From assembly GCA_029266455.1 (NCBI GenBank), contig JAQSWV010000020.1, positions 1-42,598 on the forward strand: a DNA stretch of 42,598 bases, read 5' to 3'. This stretch comes from Nocardioidaceae bacterium. GTDB lineage: Bacteria; Actinomycetota; Actinomycetes; Propionibacteriales; Nocardioidaceae. Position 1 is the stretch's first letter, and each line of letters starts with the position of its first letter. The notes under the pieces are model-generated. The model saw nothing but the letters and a program-made list of their open reading frames with translations, was not told the origin of the DNA and searched no databases. A program made the position numbers and the translations under genes. Positions 1 through 7,317 of this stretch are shown here, in pieces.

Positions 1-1
1 C

Positions 2-238
2 GGTTCAGAGCCTTCCGACGGTTCGACCTCTGCTGACGCCGACCCGACCACCGGGTCGTCCGGCTCATCCACCGGCCAGTCGTCGCAGGCCGAGTTCAGG
101 ACGGACGTGTCGTCGGACCGCACCGGTGCCGATGCGGCACTGCTCATGCTCGGGTGGATGCTGCTGGCCGCCGGGGTGGTGCTGCTCGTGCTGGGCCGGC
201 TGCGCCGCAGGCGTACCGACTGGGACTACCAGCGCTGA
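2..238 (+). CDS. C-terminal end of a membrane-anchored protein (5' truncated)
   Basis: An open frame enters from the window edge and stops at TGA 236-238. The visible 78 residues are a Ser/Thr/Asp/Gly-rich linker (about residues 1-45), one hydrophobic segment of about 20 residues (roughly residues 50-70, Leu/Val/Ala/Gly rich), then an Arg-rich cytoplasmic tail ending in DWDYQR. This is the layout of an exported protein fixed to the membrane by a C-terminal anchor, as in many actinobacterial surface proteins. There is no LPXTG-like sortase motif in the visible part. Function cannot be told from the tail. It converges with pckG, whose stop lies only 16 bases away. Confidence 0.6.
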   Translation, partial: GSEPSDGSTSADADPTTGSSGSSTGQSSQAEFRTDVSSDRTGADAALLMLGWMLLAAGVVLLVLGRLRRRRTDWDYQR

Positions 239-254
239 GCGCGGTACCGGCAGC

Positions 255-2114
255 TCAGCCAGGAGGCCTCAGGTCACCGGGTTCCGAGGCGAACCGGGCC
301 TTGAGCCCGTCGAGCTCCGTCCACAGCACCGCCGGCAGCCGTTCGCCGATCGACTCGAACCACTCGGCGATCATCGGGAGCTCGGCACGCCACTCCTCGG
401 GGTCGACTGCGATCGCCCGGCGCACGGCCGCGTCGTCCGCGTCGAGCCCCTCGAGGTCGAGGCTCTCGAGAGTGGGGACGTACCCGATCGGAGTCTCGTC
501 GGCCTCGGCTGTTCCCTCGATGCGCTCGATCGCCCACTTGAGCACCCGGCTGTTCTCCCGGAACCCGGGCCACAGGAAGCCACCGTCGTCGTCACGGCGG
601 AACCAGTTGACGTAGAAGATGCGCGGCAGCTTGGCCGCGTCGTGCGTCTTGCCGGTCTCGAGCCAGTGCGCCAGGTAGTCGGCGGCGTTGTAGCCGATGA
701 ACGGCAGCATCGCCATCGGGTCGCGTCGGACGACCCCCACCTCGCCGCTGGCCGCCGCGGTGGTCTCCGACGACAGGGTCGCGCCCATGAACGTGCCGTG
801 CACCCAGTCCCGGGCCTCGGTGATGAGCGGAATCGTGGTCTTGCGACGGCCGCCGAAGAAGATGGCGGAGATCGGCACGCCGTTCGGATCCTCGTACTCG
901 GGGGCGAGCGTGGGGATCTGACGGATCGGGGTGCAGAAGCGGCTGTTGGGGTGCGCGGCCGGGTCGTCGCTGTTCGGCGTCCAGTCCTGTCCTGTCCAGT
1001 CGGTGAGGTGCGCCGGCGGCTGCTCGGTCATGCCCTCCCACCAGACGTCGCCGTCATCGGTGAGAGCGACGTTGGTGAAGACCGAGTTCCCGGCCTCGAT
1101 CGTCCGCATGGCCGTGGGATTCGTCTTCCAACCCGTGCCGGGTGCGACGCCGAACAGCCCGAACTCAGGGTTGATCGCGTACAGCCGCCCGTCGTCACCG
1201 AACCGCATCCACGCGATGTCGTCGCCGACTGTCTCGGCCTTCCAGCCGTCCAGGGTGGGCTCCAGCATCGCGAGGTTCGTCTTGCCGCACGCGCTGGGGA
1301 AGCAGGCGGCGATGAAGTGCACCCGCCCCTCCGGCGAGGTGAGCTTGAGGAGCAGCATGTGCTCGGCAAGCCAGCCCTCGTCGCGGGCGATGGCCGATGC
1401 GATGCGCAGGGCGTAGCACTTCTTGCCCAGCAACGAGTTGCCGCCGTATCCGGAGCCGTAGCTCCAGATGGTCCGTGTCTCGGGGAAGTGGGAGATGTAC
1501 TTGGTGTCGTTGCACGGCCATGGCACGTCCTGCTCGCCGTCGGCGAGCGGCGCGCCCACCGAGTGCAGCGCGGCCACGAACGGCGCGTCAGTGGCCTCCA
1601 TCTTGTCGAGAACGCTGCCTCCCATCCGGGCCATCACCCGCATGCTGCACACGACGTACGTCGAGTCGGTGATCTCGACCCCATACTTCGGCTCGGGTGC
1701 CTCCAGATGGCCCATGACGAACGGCAGCACGTACATCGTGCGCCCGCGCATCGAGCCGCGGTACAGCTCGGTCATGGTCGCGGTCATCTCCGCCGGGTCC
1801 ATCCAGTTGTTCGTGGGACCCGCGTCCGCCTGGTCCCGGCTGCAGATGAACGTGCGGTCCTCCACCCGGGCCACGTCGGCGGGATCGGTACGTGCCCAGT
1901 AGGAGTTCGGCTTCTTGGCGTCGTCGAGCCGCACGAAGACGCCTTGGTCCACCAGCTGACCGGCGAGCGCGGCCCACTCCTCGTCCGACCCGTCACACCA
2001 GTGCACCCGGTCAGGCGTCGTGAGCTCGGCCACCTCGTCCACCCATGCCTGCAGTCCCGCGTGGCTGGATCGGTACCCGGAGCTCGCGGGGCTCTCGGTC
2101 GTCTCGGCGGTCAT
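255..2114 (-). CDS. pckG: Phosphoenolpyruvate carboxykinase (GTP)
   Basis: Converts oxaloacetate and GTP to phosphoenolpyruvate, GDP and CO2, the entry step of gluconeogenesis; cytosolic. The 619-residue product is close to the usual size of bacterial GTP-PEPCK (about 600-620). Seen in the sequence: the PEPCK P-loop [12 protein letters not shown] near residues 271-282 with the hyper-reactive Cys of the GTP-type enzyme, GDDIAWM just after it, [10 protein letters not shown], and the C-terminal block [18 protein letters not shown]. The ATG at 2114 was chosen because it is preceded by AAAGGA and the mature protein begins MTAETTESP; the open frame runs on upstream to 2453 but that extension is low-complexity. 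The gene follows the IclR gene on the same strand after about 230 bases, so it probably has its own promoter. Identity is very secure. Confidence 0.97.
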   Translation of the reverse strand: MTAETTESPASSGYRSSHAGLQAWVDEVAELTTPDRVHWCDGSDEEWAALAGQLVDQGVFVRLDDAKKPNSYWARTDPADVARVEDRTFICSRDQADAGPTNNWMDPAEMTATMTELYRGSMRGRTMYVLPFVMGHLEAPEPKYGVEITDSTYVVCSMRVMARMGGSVLDKMEATDAPFVAALHSVGAPLADGEQDVPWPCNDTKYISHFPETRTIWSYGSGYGGNSLLGKKCYALRIASAIARDEGWLAEHMLLLKLTSPEGRVHFIAACFPSACGKTNLAMLEPTLDGWKAETVGDDIAWMRFGDDGRLYAINPEFGLFGVAPGTGWKTNPTAMRTIEAGNSVFTNVALTDDGDVWWEGMTEQPPAHLTDWTGQDWTPNSDDPAAHPNSRFCTPIRQIPTLAPEYEDPNGVPISAIFFGGRRKTTIPLITEARDWVHGTFMGATLSSETTAAASGEVGVVRRDPMAMLPFIGYNAADYLAHWLETGKTHDAAKLPRIFYVNWFRRDDDGGFLWPGFRENSRVLKWAIERIEGTAEADETPIGYVPTLESLDLEGLDADDAAVRRAIAVDPEEWRAELPMIAEWFESIGERLPAVLWTELDGLKARFASEPGDLRPPG

Positions 2115-2346
2115 CGGCAGGGTCGTCCTTTCGCGCGCCACGGTGCCTACCGGCACCGGGCGGCCGGCGGCCCGACGGCTCGTTGGGGTGAGGCGCCTCC
2201 ACCCCGGAGGTGGTCCCAGCCATTCCGGAGGTGATCCGTCCACCGTAACGCACGCTCGGCGACCAGTTGGGCGGAGTTGCGAGGGACGCCCCGGTCTGCG
2301 GCGAGCCGCTCCCACCCTGCCCGTCAAGCCGTGCCGGCCGCCGGGT

Positions 2347-3093
2347 CTAGCTGGACGGTGCAGCGAGGACCTGCCGCGCGGTCTGCCGGACCAGGTCGGC
2401 GATCCACATCTTGTCGCCCTCGACGGGGAACCGGTAGGTGGGGCCGTGAGCATGCATGGCGCCGAGTGCCCGGCCCTGGGGGTCGCGGACCAGTGCCGCC
2501 ACCGACGAGATGCCGTCGGCGAACTCCTCGTGCACCCAGCAGAACCCGTCGCGGCGGACCTGTGCGAGCCGCTCCCGGATCTGACCGGGCTGAACCATGG
2601 TGTGCTCGGTGTACGCGGTCAGCGGCCGGGACAGGTACTGGTCGAGCTCTCGCTGTGACCACTCGGCCATCAGGCACACCCCGGGAGCACCCACGTGCGC
2701 GGGAAACACCTCGCCGGTGTAGTCCCGTACCTGCACGGCGTTGGGGCTCTCGACCTGGGTCAGGACGCGCACGGCGCTGCCGCTGGCGATGCCGAAGCCG
2801 GTGGACTCACCCAGCTGCATGGCCAACCGCTCGAGGTGCGGCTGCACGATGGCGCTCAGGTGCAGCGTGGCGTCCACCGGGCGGCACAGCTGCGGAAGTC
2901 GCGGACCGATCTGGTAGTCGGACCCACCGTCGACGCGTTCGACGGCGCCGAGATCCTCCAGAGTGCTCAACATCCGGGCGACCGTGGACTTCGGCAGGTC
3001 CACGCGATCGGCGATGTCCGTCACCCCGGACGCGCCGGCTGACACCGCGTCGAGTATCGCGAAGGCTCGTTCAACGGACTGGACGGTCGGCAT
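2347..3093 (-). CDS. IclR-family transcriptional regulator
   Basis: The 248-residue protein has the two-domain IclR layout. Residues about 5-60 form a winged helix-turn-helix ([12 protein letters not shown], then [21 protein letters not shown] with the recognition helix). Residues about 75-245 form the GAF-like effector-binding domain, with the family signatures [12 protein letters not shown] and the Cys-containing [19 protein letters not shown] stretch. IclR proteins are dimers that repress or activate nearby catabolic genes in response to a small ligand. It is divergent from the FAD oxidoreductase gene with a 96-base gap, the classic arrangement for a local regulator, so the demethylation cluster at 3.2-13.3 kb is its likely target (inference). 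pckG lies downstream on the same strand and could also be affected. The ligand is unknown. Confidence 0.92.
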   Translation of the reverse strand: MPTVQSVERAFAILDAVSAGASGVTDIADRVDLPKSTVARMLSTLEDLGAVERVDGGSDYQIGPRLPQLCRPVDATLHLSAIVQPHLERLAMQLGESTGFGIASGSAVRVLTQVESPNAVQVRDYTGEVFPAHVGAPGVCLMAEWSQRELDQYLSRPLTAYTEHTMVQPGQIRERLAQVRRDGFCWVHEEFADGISSVAALVRDPQGRALGAMHAHGPTYRFPVEGDKMWIADLVRQTARQVLAAPSS

Positions 3094-3189
3094 GGCACTC
3101 CGCGGTGAGGGCTGTCATGGTGGGCATAGGACCACGATGCGGAACAGTACAGGGGTATCGCGACCACTCAAAGACCGAAGGACCGGCAC

Positions 3190-4506
3190 ATGACACGTTC
3201 CCAGGCCGAGTCGTCGACCGACGCGGTCATCATCGGCGCTGGCGCCATCGGCACCGCCATCGCCCACGAGCTGGCCCGGCGCGGCGTGCGCACGACGAGC
3301 ATCGACGCCTTGCCGGCGGCCGGCTACGGCTCGACCAGCAGCTCCAGTGCCATCGTCCGCTTCAGCTACTCGACGTTCGCCGGTGTGGCGATGGCGTGGG
3401 AGGGCATGCACTACTGGCTCGACTGGGCGACGTACGTGGGAGCGGGCGACGAGAGCGGGCTGGCCAGGTTCGTGCAGTCCGGGATGGTGCTGCTCAAAGA
3501 GCCGGGGGGGCACCACGAGCGCTGTGTCCCGCTGTTCGACCAGGTGGGCGTGCCGTACGAGGAGTGGGACGTCGACGAGCTGCGACGCAGGATGCCCGCG
3601 CTCGACCCCAGCATGTTCGGTCCACCGGCCTCGCTCGACGACGACGCGTTCTGGGCCGACCCGCAGGATGAGCTGCCGGGTGCGATCTGGACGCCTGGCG
3701 CGGGCTATGTCAATGACCCGCAGCTGGCCAGCCACAATCTTCAGCGCGCGGCGCAGCGGCGGGGGGCACGCTTCCGGTTCTCCACCACCGTGACCTCGAT
3801 CGAGACCGCTGCCGGCCGCGTGCGGGGTGTGCGCCTGTCGGACGGCTCGACGATCGAGGCGCCCGTCGTGGTCAACGTCGCCGGACCGCACTCGGGAGCC
3901 GTCAACGCCCTGGCCGGTCTCGAGGACACCATGCGGATCGGCACCCGGCCGCTGCGACACGAGGTGCACCAGGTGCCCGGCCCACCCGGCGCCGAGGGCG
4001 TGAGCTGCCCGGTGGCCGACGGCGACACCGGCGTCTACCTGCGTCCGGAGGTGGGTGCCCAGCTGCTCGTCGGCTCGCTCGATCCTGCCTGCGACGGCCA
4101 CGAGTGGGTCGACGACCCCGACGAGTTCAACCGCCGGGTCACCGCGGCACAGTTCGAGCGTCAGGTCCTGCGTGCCGCGCGGCGCATCCCGGCGCTGACC
4201 GTGCCCAACGAGCACAGAGGGCTTGCTGCCCTCTACGACGTGTCAGACGACTGGATCCCTGTCTACGACCGTACGGACCTCGACGGGTTCTACGTCGCGA
4301 TCGGCACCTCGGGGAACCAGTTCAAGAACGCCGGCATCGCGGGGCACTGCATGGCCGAGCTGATCGGCGCGGTGCAGGGCGGGCGGGACCATGACAGCGA
4401 CCCGCTGGTCGTCACAGGGCCGTACACCGGCCTGCCCATCGACATGGCCGTCTTCTCCCGCAACCGCCCGCTGCATCCGGGCAGCTCCTTCTCCGTCCAC
4501 GGCTGA
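3190..4506 (+). CDS. FAD-dependent oxidoreductase, DAO family (sarcosine oxidase/dehydrogenase-like)
   Basis: The 438-residue protein has an N-terminal dinucleotide-binding fold (AVIIGAGAIGTAIAHEL, residues about 12-28) and the DAO-family pattern typical of amine-oxidising flavoproteins, including STSSSSAIVRFSYS (about residues 50-63) and a C-terminal GFYVAIGTSGNQFKNAGIAG block that closes the FAD site. Relatives such as SoxB and other single-subunit N-methyl amino acid oxidases remove N-methyl groups or oxidise secondary amines. The start ATG has a good ribosome site, GAAGGA 8 bases upstream. It is divergent from the IclR gene and 208 bases ahead of the corrinoid operon on the same strand. 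By context it probably acts on an N-methylated intermediate such as sarcosine or dimethylglycine. The substrate is not proven by sequence. Confidence 0.85.
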   Translation: MTRSQAESSTDAVIIGAGAIGTAIAHELARRGVRTTSIDALPAAGYGSTSSSSAIVRFSYSTFAGVAMAWEGMHYWLDWATYVGAGDESGLARFVQSGMVLLKEPGGHHERCVPLFDQVGVPYEEWDVDELRRRMPALDPSMFGPPASLDDDAFWADPQDELPGAIWTPGAGYVNDPQLASHNLQRAAQRRGARFRFSTTVTSIETAAGRVRGVRLSDGSTIEAPVVVNVAGPHSGAVNALAGLEDTMRIGTRPLRHEVHQVPGPPGAEGVSCPVADGDTGVYLRPEVGAQLLVGSLDPACDGHEWVDDPDEFNRRVTAAQFERQVLRAARRIPALTVPNEHRGLAALYDVSDDWIPVYDRTDLDGFYVAIGTSGNQFKNAGIAGHCMAELIGAVQGGRDHDSDPLVVTGPYTGLPIDMAVFSRNRPLHPGSSFSVHG

Positions 4507-4620
4507 CCACGGCCCCCTGCGGGCGCCGGCCGGAACCGTGCTGCTGCCGCAGAACCCGGGCATCGTGCGGACCGGTGAAGACGGACACTCCGCCCCAAAG
4601 TCGGCTCTCGACATGCTCGG

Positions 4621-4678
4621 CGTTCCGAGATAGCGTCTCACTCAGCAGAACTGTCCCGTCTAATGGAACTTCGCGGGA
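4621..4678. promoter_or_regulatory. Candidate operator region upstream of the corrinoid operon
   Basis: The 208-base gap between the FAD oxidoreductase and the corrinoid-protein gene contains a short inverted repeat GAGA-TAGCG-TCTC (4627-4639) and a second one with arms TCCCG (4654-4658) and CGGGA (4674-4678). Between them is GAACTGTCC (4648-4656), whose reverse complement resembles GGAACAGTAC (3141-3150) in front of the divergent IclR/oxidoreductase pair. This could be a shared regulator site. No cobalamin-riboswitch hallmark was recognised here. The call is weak, since the arms are only 4-5 bases. Confidence 0.25.
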
Positions 4679-4714
4679 TGCGGGCACAGCGTATGCGTTA
4701 CCGGGGAGAGCTCA

Positions 4715-5449
4715 ATGGGCGAGCAAGAGCCAGACCTGTCGGCATCGGCCGAGGACGACCTGGATCTGGCCGGTCTGATGGACGACGAGCTGGTCGAGCA
4801 GATGCACGTCGATCTCTACGACGGCCTGGCCGACGAGATCGTCGAGGGCACGCGGATCCTCCTGGACCGCGGGTGGAGCCCGCAGCAGGTGCTGAACGAA
4901 GCGCTGGTCGAGGGCATGCGCATCGTGGGCGTGGACTTCCGGGACGGGATCCTCTTCGTCCCCGAGGTGTTGCTGGCAGCCAACGCGATGAAGGCCGGCA
5001 TGGTGGTCCTGCGGCCGCTGCTGATCGAGACCGGCGCCGAGCGGATCGGAAAGGTCGTCATCGGCACCGTCAAGGGCGACATCCACGACATCGGCAAGAA
5101 CCTGGTCGGGATGATGCTCGAGGGTGCCGGCTTCGAGGTGATCGACATCGGCATCAACAACGACGTCCAGGCATACCTCGACGCGCTCGACGAGCACCAG
5201 CCGGACATCCTCGGGATGTCCGCCCTGCTCACCACGACGATGCCCTACATGAAGGTCGTGATCGACGAGCTCAACGAGCGCCAGCTGCGCGACCGGTACA
5301 TCGTGCTCGTTGGCGGAGCGCCCCTCAACGAGGAGTTCGGTCAGGCGATCGGCGCCGACGCCTACTGCCGCGACGCGGCCGTGACCGCCGAGACGGCGCA
5401 ACACCTGATCCGGGCACGCCGTGACCTCGCAACCGTCGCCGTCGGCTGA
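4715..5449 (+). CDS. Methyltransferase cognate corrinoid protein (MtbC/MttC/MtgC-like)
   Basis: This 244-residue protein carries the methyl group on a cobalamin-type cofactor between two methyltransferases. Residues about 20-105 are the helical cap domain of B12-binding methionine-synthase-like modules. Residues about 110-240 are the Rossmann-like B12-binding domain with the signature DIHDIGKN, where His124 is the expected lower axial cobalt ligand, followed by the typical GAGFEVIDIGINNDV and GMSALLTTTM stretches. Length and order match stand-alone corrinoid proteins of methylamine and glycine betaine systems. The ATG has GGGGAGA five bases upstream. It opens a run of seven genes whose ends overlap or nearly touch, and the MttB-type and MtrH-type partners lie in the same operon. 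Confidence 0.95.
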   Translation: MGEQEPDLSASAEDDLDLAGLMDDELVEQMHVDLYDGLADEIVEGTRILLDRGWSPQQVLNEALVEGMRIVGVDFRDGILFVPEVLLAANAMKAGMVVLRPLLIETGAERIGKVVIGTVKGDIHDIGKNLVGMMLEGAGFEVIDIGINNDVQAYLDALDEHQPDILGMSALLTTTMPYMKVVIDELNERQLRDRYIVLVGGAPLNEEFGQAIGADAYCRDAAVTAETAQHLIRARRDLATVAVG

Positions 5450-6071
5450 GCGCGCGGCCGGCGCTGCCCGCAGGGTGCTGGTCGTGGCCTGTGGTGCGCT
5501 GGCCCGCGAGCTCAAGGCCGTCATCGATGCCAACGCGCTCGGCCACCTCGAGCTGCAGTACCTGCCGGCCGGGCTGCACAACACCCCTGCCTTGATTCCC
5601 GGTGCTGTCGACGAGTGGCTCGCCGCCGCACAGGGGCGCTACGCCGAGATGTACGTGGGGTACGGCGACTGCGGTACCGGCGGAAGGCTCGACGCCGTCC
5701 TCGAGCGCTACGGAGCACACCGCCTGCCCGGCGCCCACTGCTACGAGTTCTTCACCGGGCTCGATGCGTTCGCGCAGCTCCACGACGCCGAGCCGACCAC
5801 CTTCTATCTCACAGACTTCCTGGTCCGGCAGTTCGACCGGCTGGTCTGGCGCGGACTCGGGCTGGACCGCTGGCCGCAGCTGCGCGACGACTACTTCGGC
5901 AACTACACCCGAGTCGTCTATCTGTCCCAGTTCCCCACCGGACGCCTGGTGGCCGAGGCACAGCAGGCCGCCGACCGGCTGGGGCTGCGGTTCGAGCACC
6001 GTCCTGTCGGCACCGGGGTCGTGGAACCGCTGCTGCTGTCGATCGGCCGGACCCCGGACCGGGTCCACTGA
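5421..6071 (+). CDS. DUF1638 family protein within the corrinoid operon
   Basis: Function is not established for this family. The 216-residue protein begins with a possible nucleotide-fold strand (RRVLVVACGALARELKAV, about residues 17-34). It contains the conserved motifs YGDCGTGGRLD (about residues 76-86) and PGAHCYEFF (about residues 100-108), with Cys and His positions that could bind a metal, corrinoid or sulfur species (inference). No signal peptide or membrane segment is visible, so it is cytosolic. The GTG start overlaps the end of the corrinoid-protein gene by 29 bases; a later in-frame GTG at 5475 is possible but lacks a better ribosome site. Family members recur next to MtrH- and corrinoid-protein genes, which suggests a role in handling the corrinoid or methyl group rather than in carbon metabolism generally. 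Confidence 0.8.
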   Translation: MTSQPSPSAERAAGAARRVLVVACGALARELKAVIDANALGHLELQYLPAGLHNTPALIPGAVDEWLAAAQGRYAEMYVGYGDCGTGGRLDAVLERYGAHRLPGAHCYEFFTGLDAFAQLHDAEPTTFYLTDFLVRQFDRLVWRGLGLDRWPQLRDDYFGNYTRVVYLSQFPTGRLVAEAQQAADRLGLRFEHRPVGTGVVEPLLLSIGRTPDRVH

Positions 6072-6400
6072 TGGCGGTCAGGCGCACTCCGAGCGTCGCC
6101 GAACCGGAGCTGACGGTCATCTCGTGGCGGAGCATCCCGGCCCAGGTCGTGGCCAGGTACGGCATCGAGACCGTGCGGGCAGAGCTGCCGGGCAGGTTCC
6201 TGGCAGCCATCGATCGCGCCGCCATGCGCGAAGGGCTCACCGGGTCGGACGCATACCTGGAGCAGTGGCAGCGGCACACCCGGACGTGCGGCACCGACCT
6301 GAGGGCCGAGGTGGACGCCGAGGTCGCTGCTCTCGAGGCCCGTCATTCCATGGCAGACCTGAACACACTCGTCGACGCCGCGGGATGGGACCAGCGGTGA
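6071..6400 (+). CDS. Small 'virulence factor'-domain protein (PF13769-like)
   Basis: The ORF encodes 109 residues. It begins with ATG 6071, whose first base is the last base of the preceding stop, and ends in a TGA that overlaps the next gene's GTG start. The sequence has the pattern I recognise from the 'virulence factor' family: a short strand (LTVISWRSIPAQVVAR), an amphipathic helix with PGRFLAAIDRAA, and a conserved W-Q-R-H block (YLEQWQRH) before an acidic helix (AEVDAEVAALEAR). The family name is historical and says nothing about a role here. Its tight coupling to corrinoid and MtrH-like genes points to an accessory of the methyl-transfer complex (inference). It has no transmembrane segment and no catalytic motif I can name. 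Confidence 0.7.
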   Translation: MAVRRTPSVAEPELTVISWRSIPAQVVARYGIETVRAELPGRFLAAIDRAAMREGLTGSDAYLEQWQRHTRTCGTDLRAEVDAEVAALEARHSMADLNTLVDAAGWDQR

Positions 6401-7317
6401 CCGGCGTCACTCCGCATACCGTTCTCAGCTCGGCCACCCGCGAGGTCGTCATCGGGCCCGACCGCCCGTTCGTGGTCATCGGCGAACGCATCAACCCCAC
6501 CGGCCGCTCGCAGCTTGCCGAGGAGATGAGAGCGGGGGACTACAGCCGGGTGCGCGCCGACGCCGTGGCGCAGGTGGAGGCGGGGGCGGCCGTCCTGGAC
6601 GTCAACGCGGGCATCCCGCTCGCCGATGAGCCGGCCATCCTCGCTGAGGCGGTCCGCCAGGTGCAGTCACTGGTCAGCGTCCCGTTGTCCATCGACTCCT
6701 CCATCGTGGCCGCACTCGAGGCAGGACTGGCCGCGTACGAGGGCAAGCCGCTGGTCAACTCGGTGACCGCCGAAGAGGAGCGGCTCGAGAGCGTGCTCCC
6801 CCTGGTGTCCAGGTACGGCGCCGCCGTCGTGGCGATCACGAACGACGAGGACGGCATCTCCGAAGATCCCGACCTGCGCTTCGCGCTGGCCCGTCGCATC
6901 GTCGAGCGGGCCTCCGACCACGGCATCCCGCGCGCCGACATCGTCGTGGATCCGCTGGTGATGCCGATCGGGGCCATCGGCCAGGCGGGCCGCCAGGTCA
7001 TGACCCTGGTCCGTCGGCTCAGCAGCGAGCTCGGCGTCAACACGACCTGCGGGGCCTCCAACATCAGCTTCGGACTCCCGAACCGGGTAGGCATCAACGC
7101 GGCGTTCCTCACCATGGCGAGCGGCGCCGGGCTGACCTCGGCGATCACCAACCCGCTCGAGGCGCACATCCGCCAGGCGGTGCTGGCAGCCGACGTGCTG
7201 ACCGGAAACGACGCGCACTGCGCGGCGTGGATCCGAAGCAACCGGCCGCCCGGGAGCGAGGATGGCAGCGGTCGCAGCCGGCGCGCTGCGGGCCGTCGGA
7301 GGGCCGCGAGTGGTTGA
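6397..7317 (+). CDS. Methyltetrahydrofolate:corrinoid methyltransferase (MtrH/AcsE/DHPS-like)
   Basis: The 306-residue protein has the TIM-barrel fold of the dihydropteroate-synthase superfamily. The first block, FVVIGERINPTGR (about residues 23-35), and the following AVLDVNAGIPLADE and PLSIDSS stretches are the pterin-binding signatures of methyl-THF corrinoid methyltransferases. Later NTTCGASNISFGLPNR is the hallmark of the MtrH/AcsE/MetH pterin domain rather than of folate-synthesising DHPS. In this operon it would pass the methyl group from methyl-corrinoid to tetrahydrofolate, or the reverse. GTG 6397 was chosen because it overlaps the preceding stop as GTGA; an upstream in-frame ATG at 6385 is possible. 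The C-terminal 20 or so residues are basic and overlap the reactivase gene. Confidence 0.92.
   Translation: MTGVTPHTVLSSATREVVIGPDRPFVVIGERINPTGRSQLAEEMRAGDYSRVRADAVAQVEAGAAVLDVNAGIPLADEPAILAEAVRQVQSLVSVPLSIDSSIVAALEAGLAAYEGKPLVNSVTAEEERLESVLPLVSRYGAAVVAITNDEDGISEDPDLRFALARRIVERASDHGIPRADIVVDPLVMPIGAIGQAGRQVMTLVRRLSSELGVNTTCGASNISFGLPNRVGINAAFLTMASGAGLTSAITNPLEAHIRQAVLAADVLTGNDAHCAAWIRSNRPPGSEDGSGRSRRAAGRRRAASG

Noticed and set aside
1-238. Sortase-anchored surface protein at the left edge
   Set aside because: The C-terminus has an anchor and basic tail but no LPXTG-type motif in the visible part.
4507-4714. Cobalamin riboswitch before the corrinoid operon
   Set aside because: I looked for the B12-box and the usual multi-stem layout and did not find them in 208 bases.
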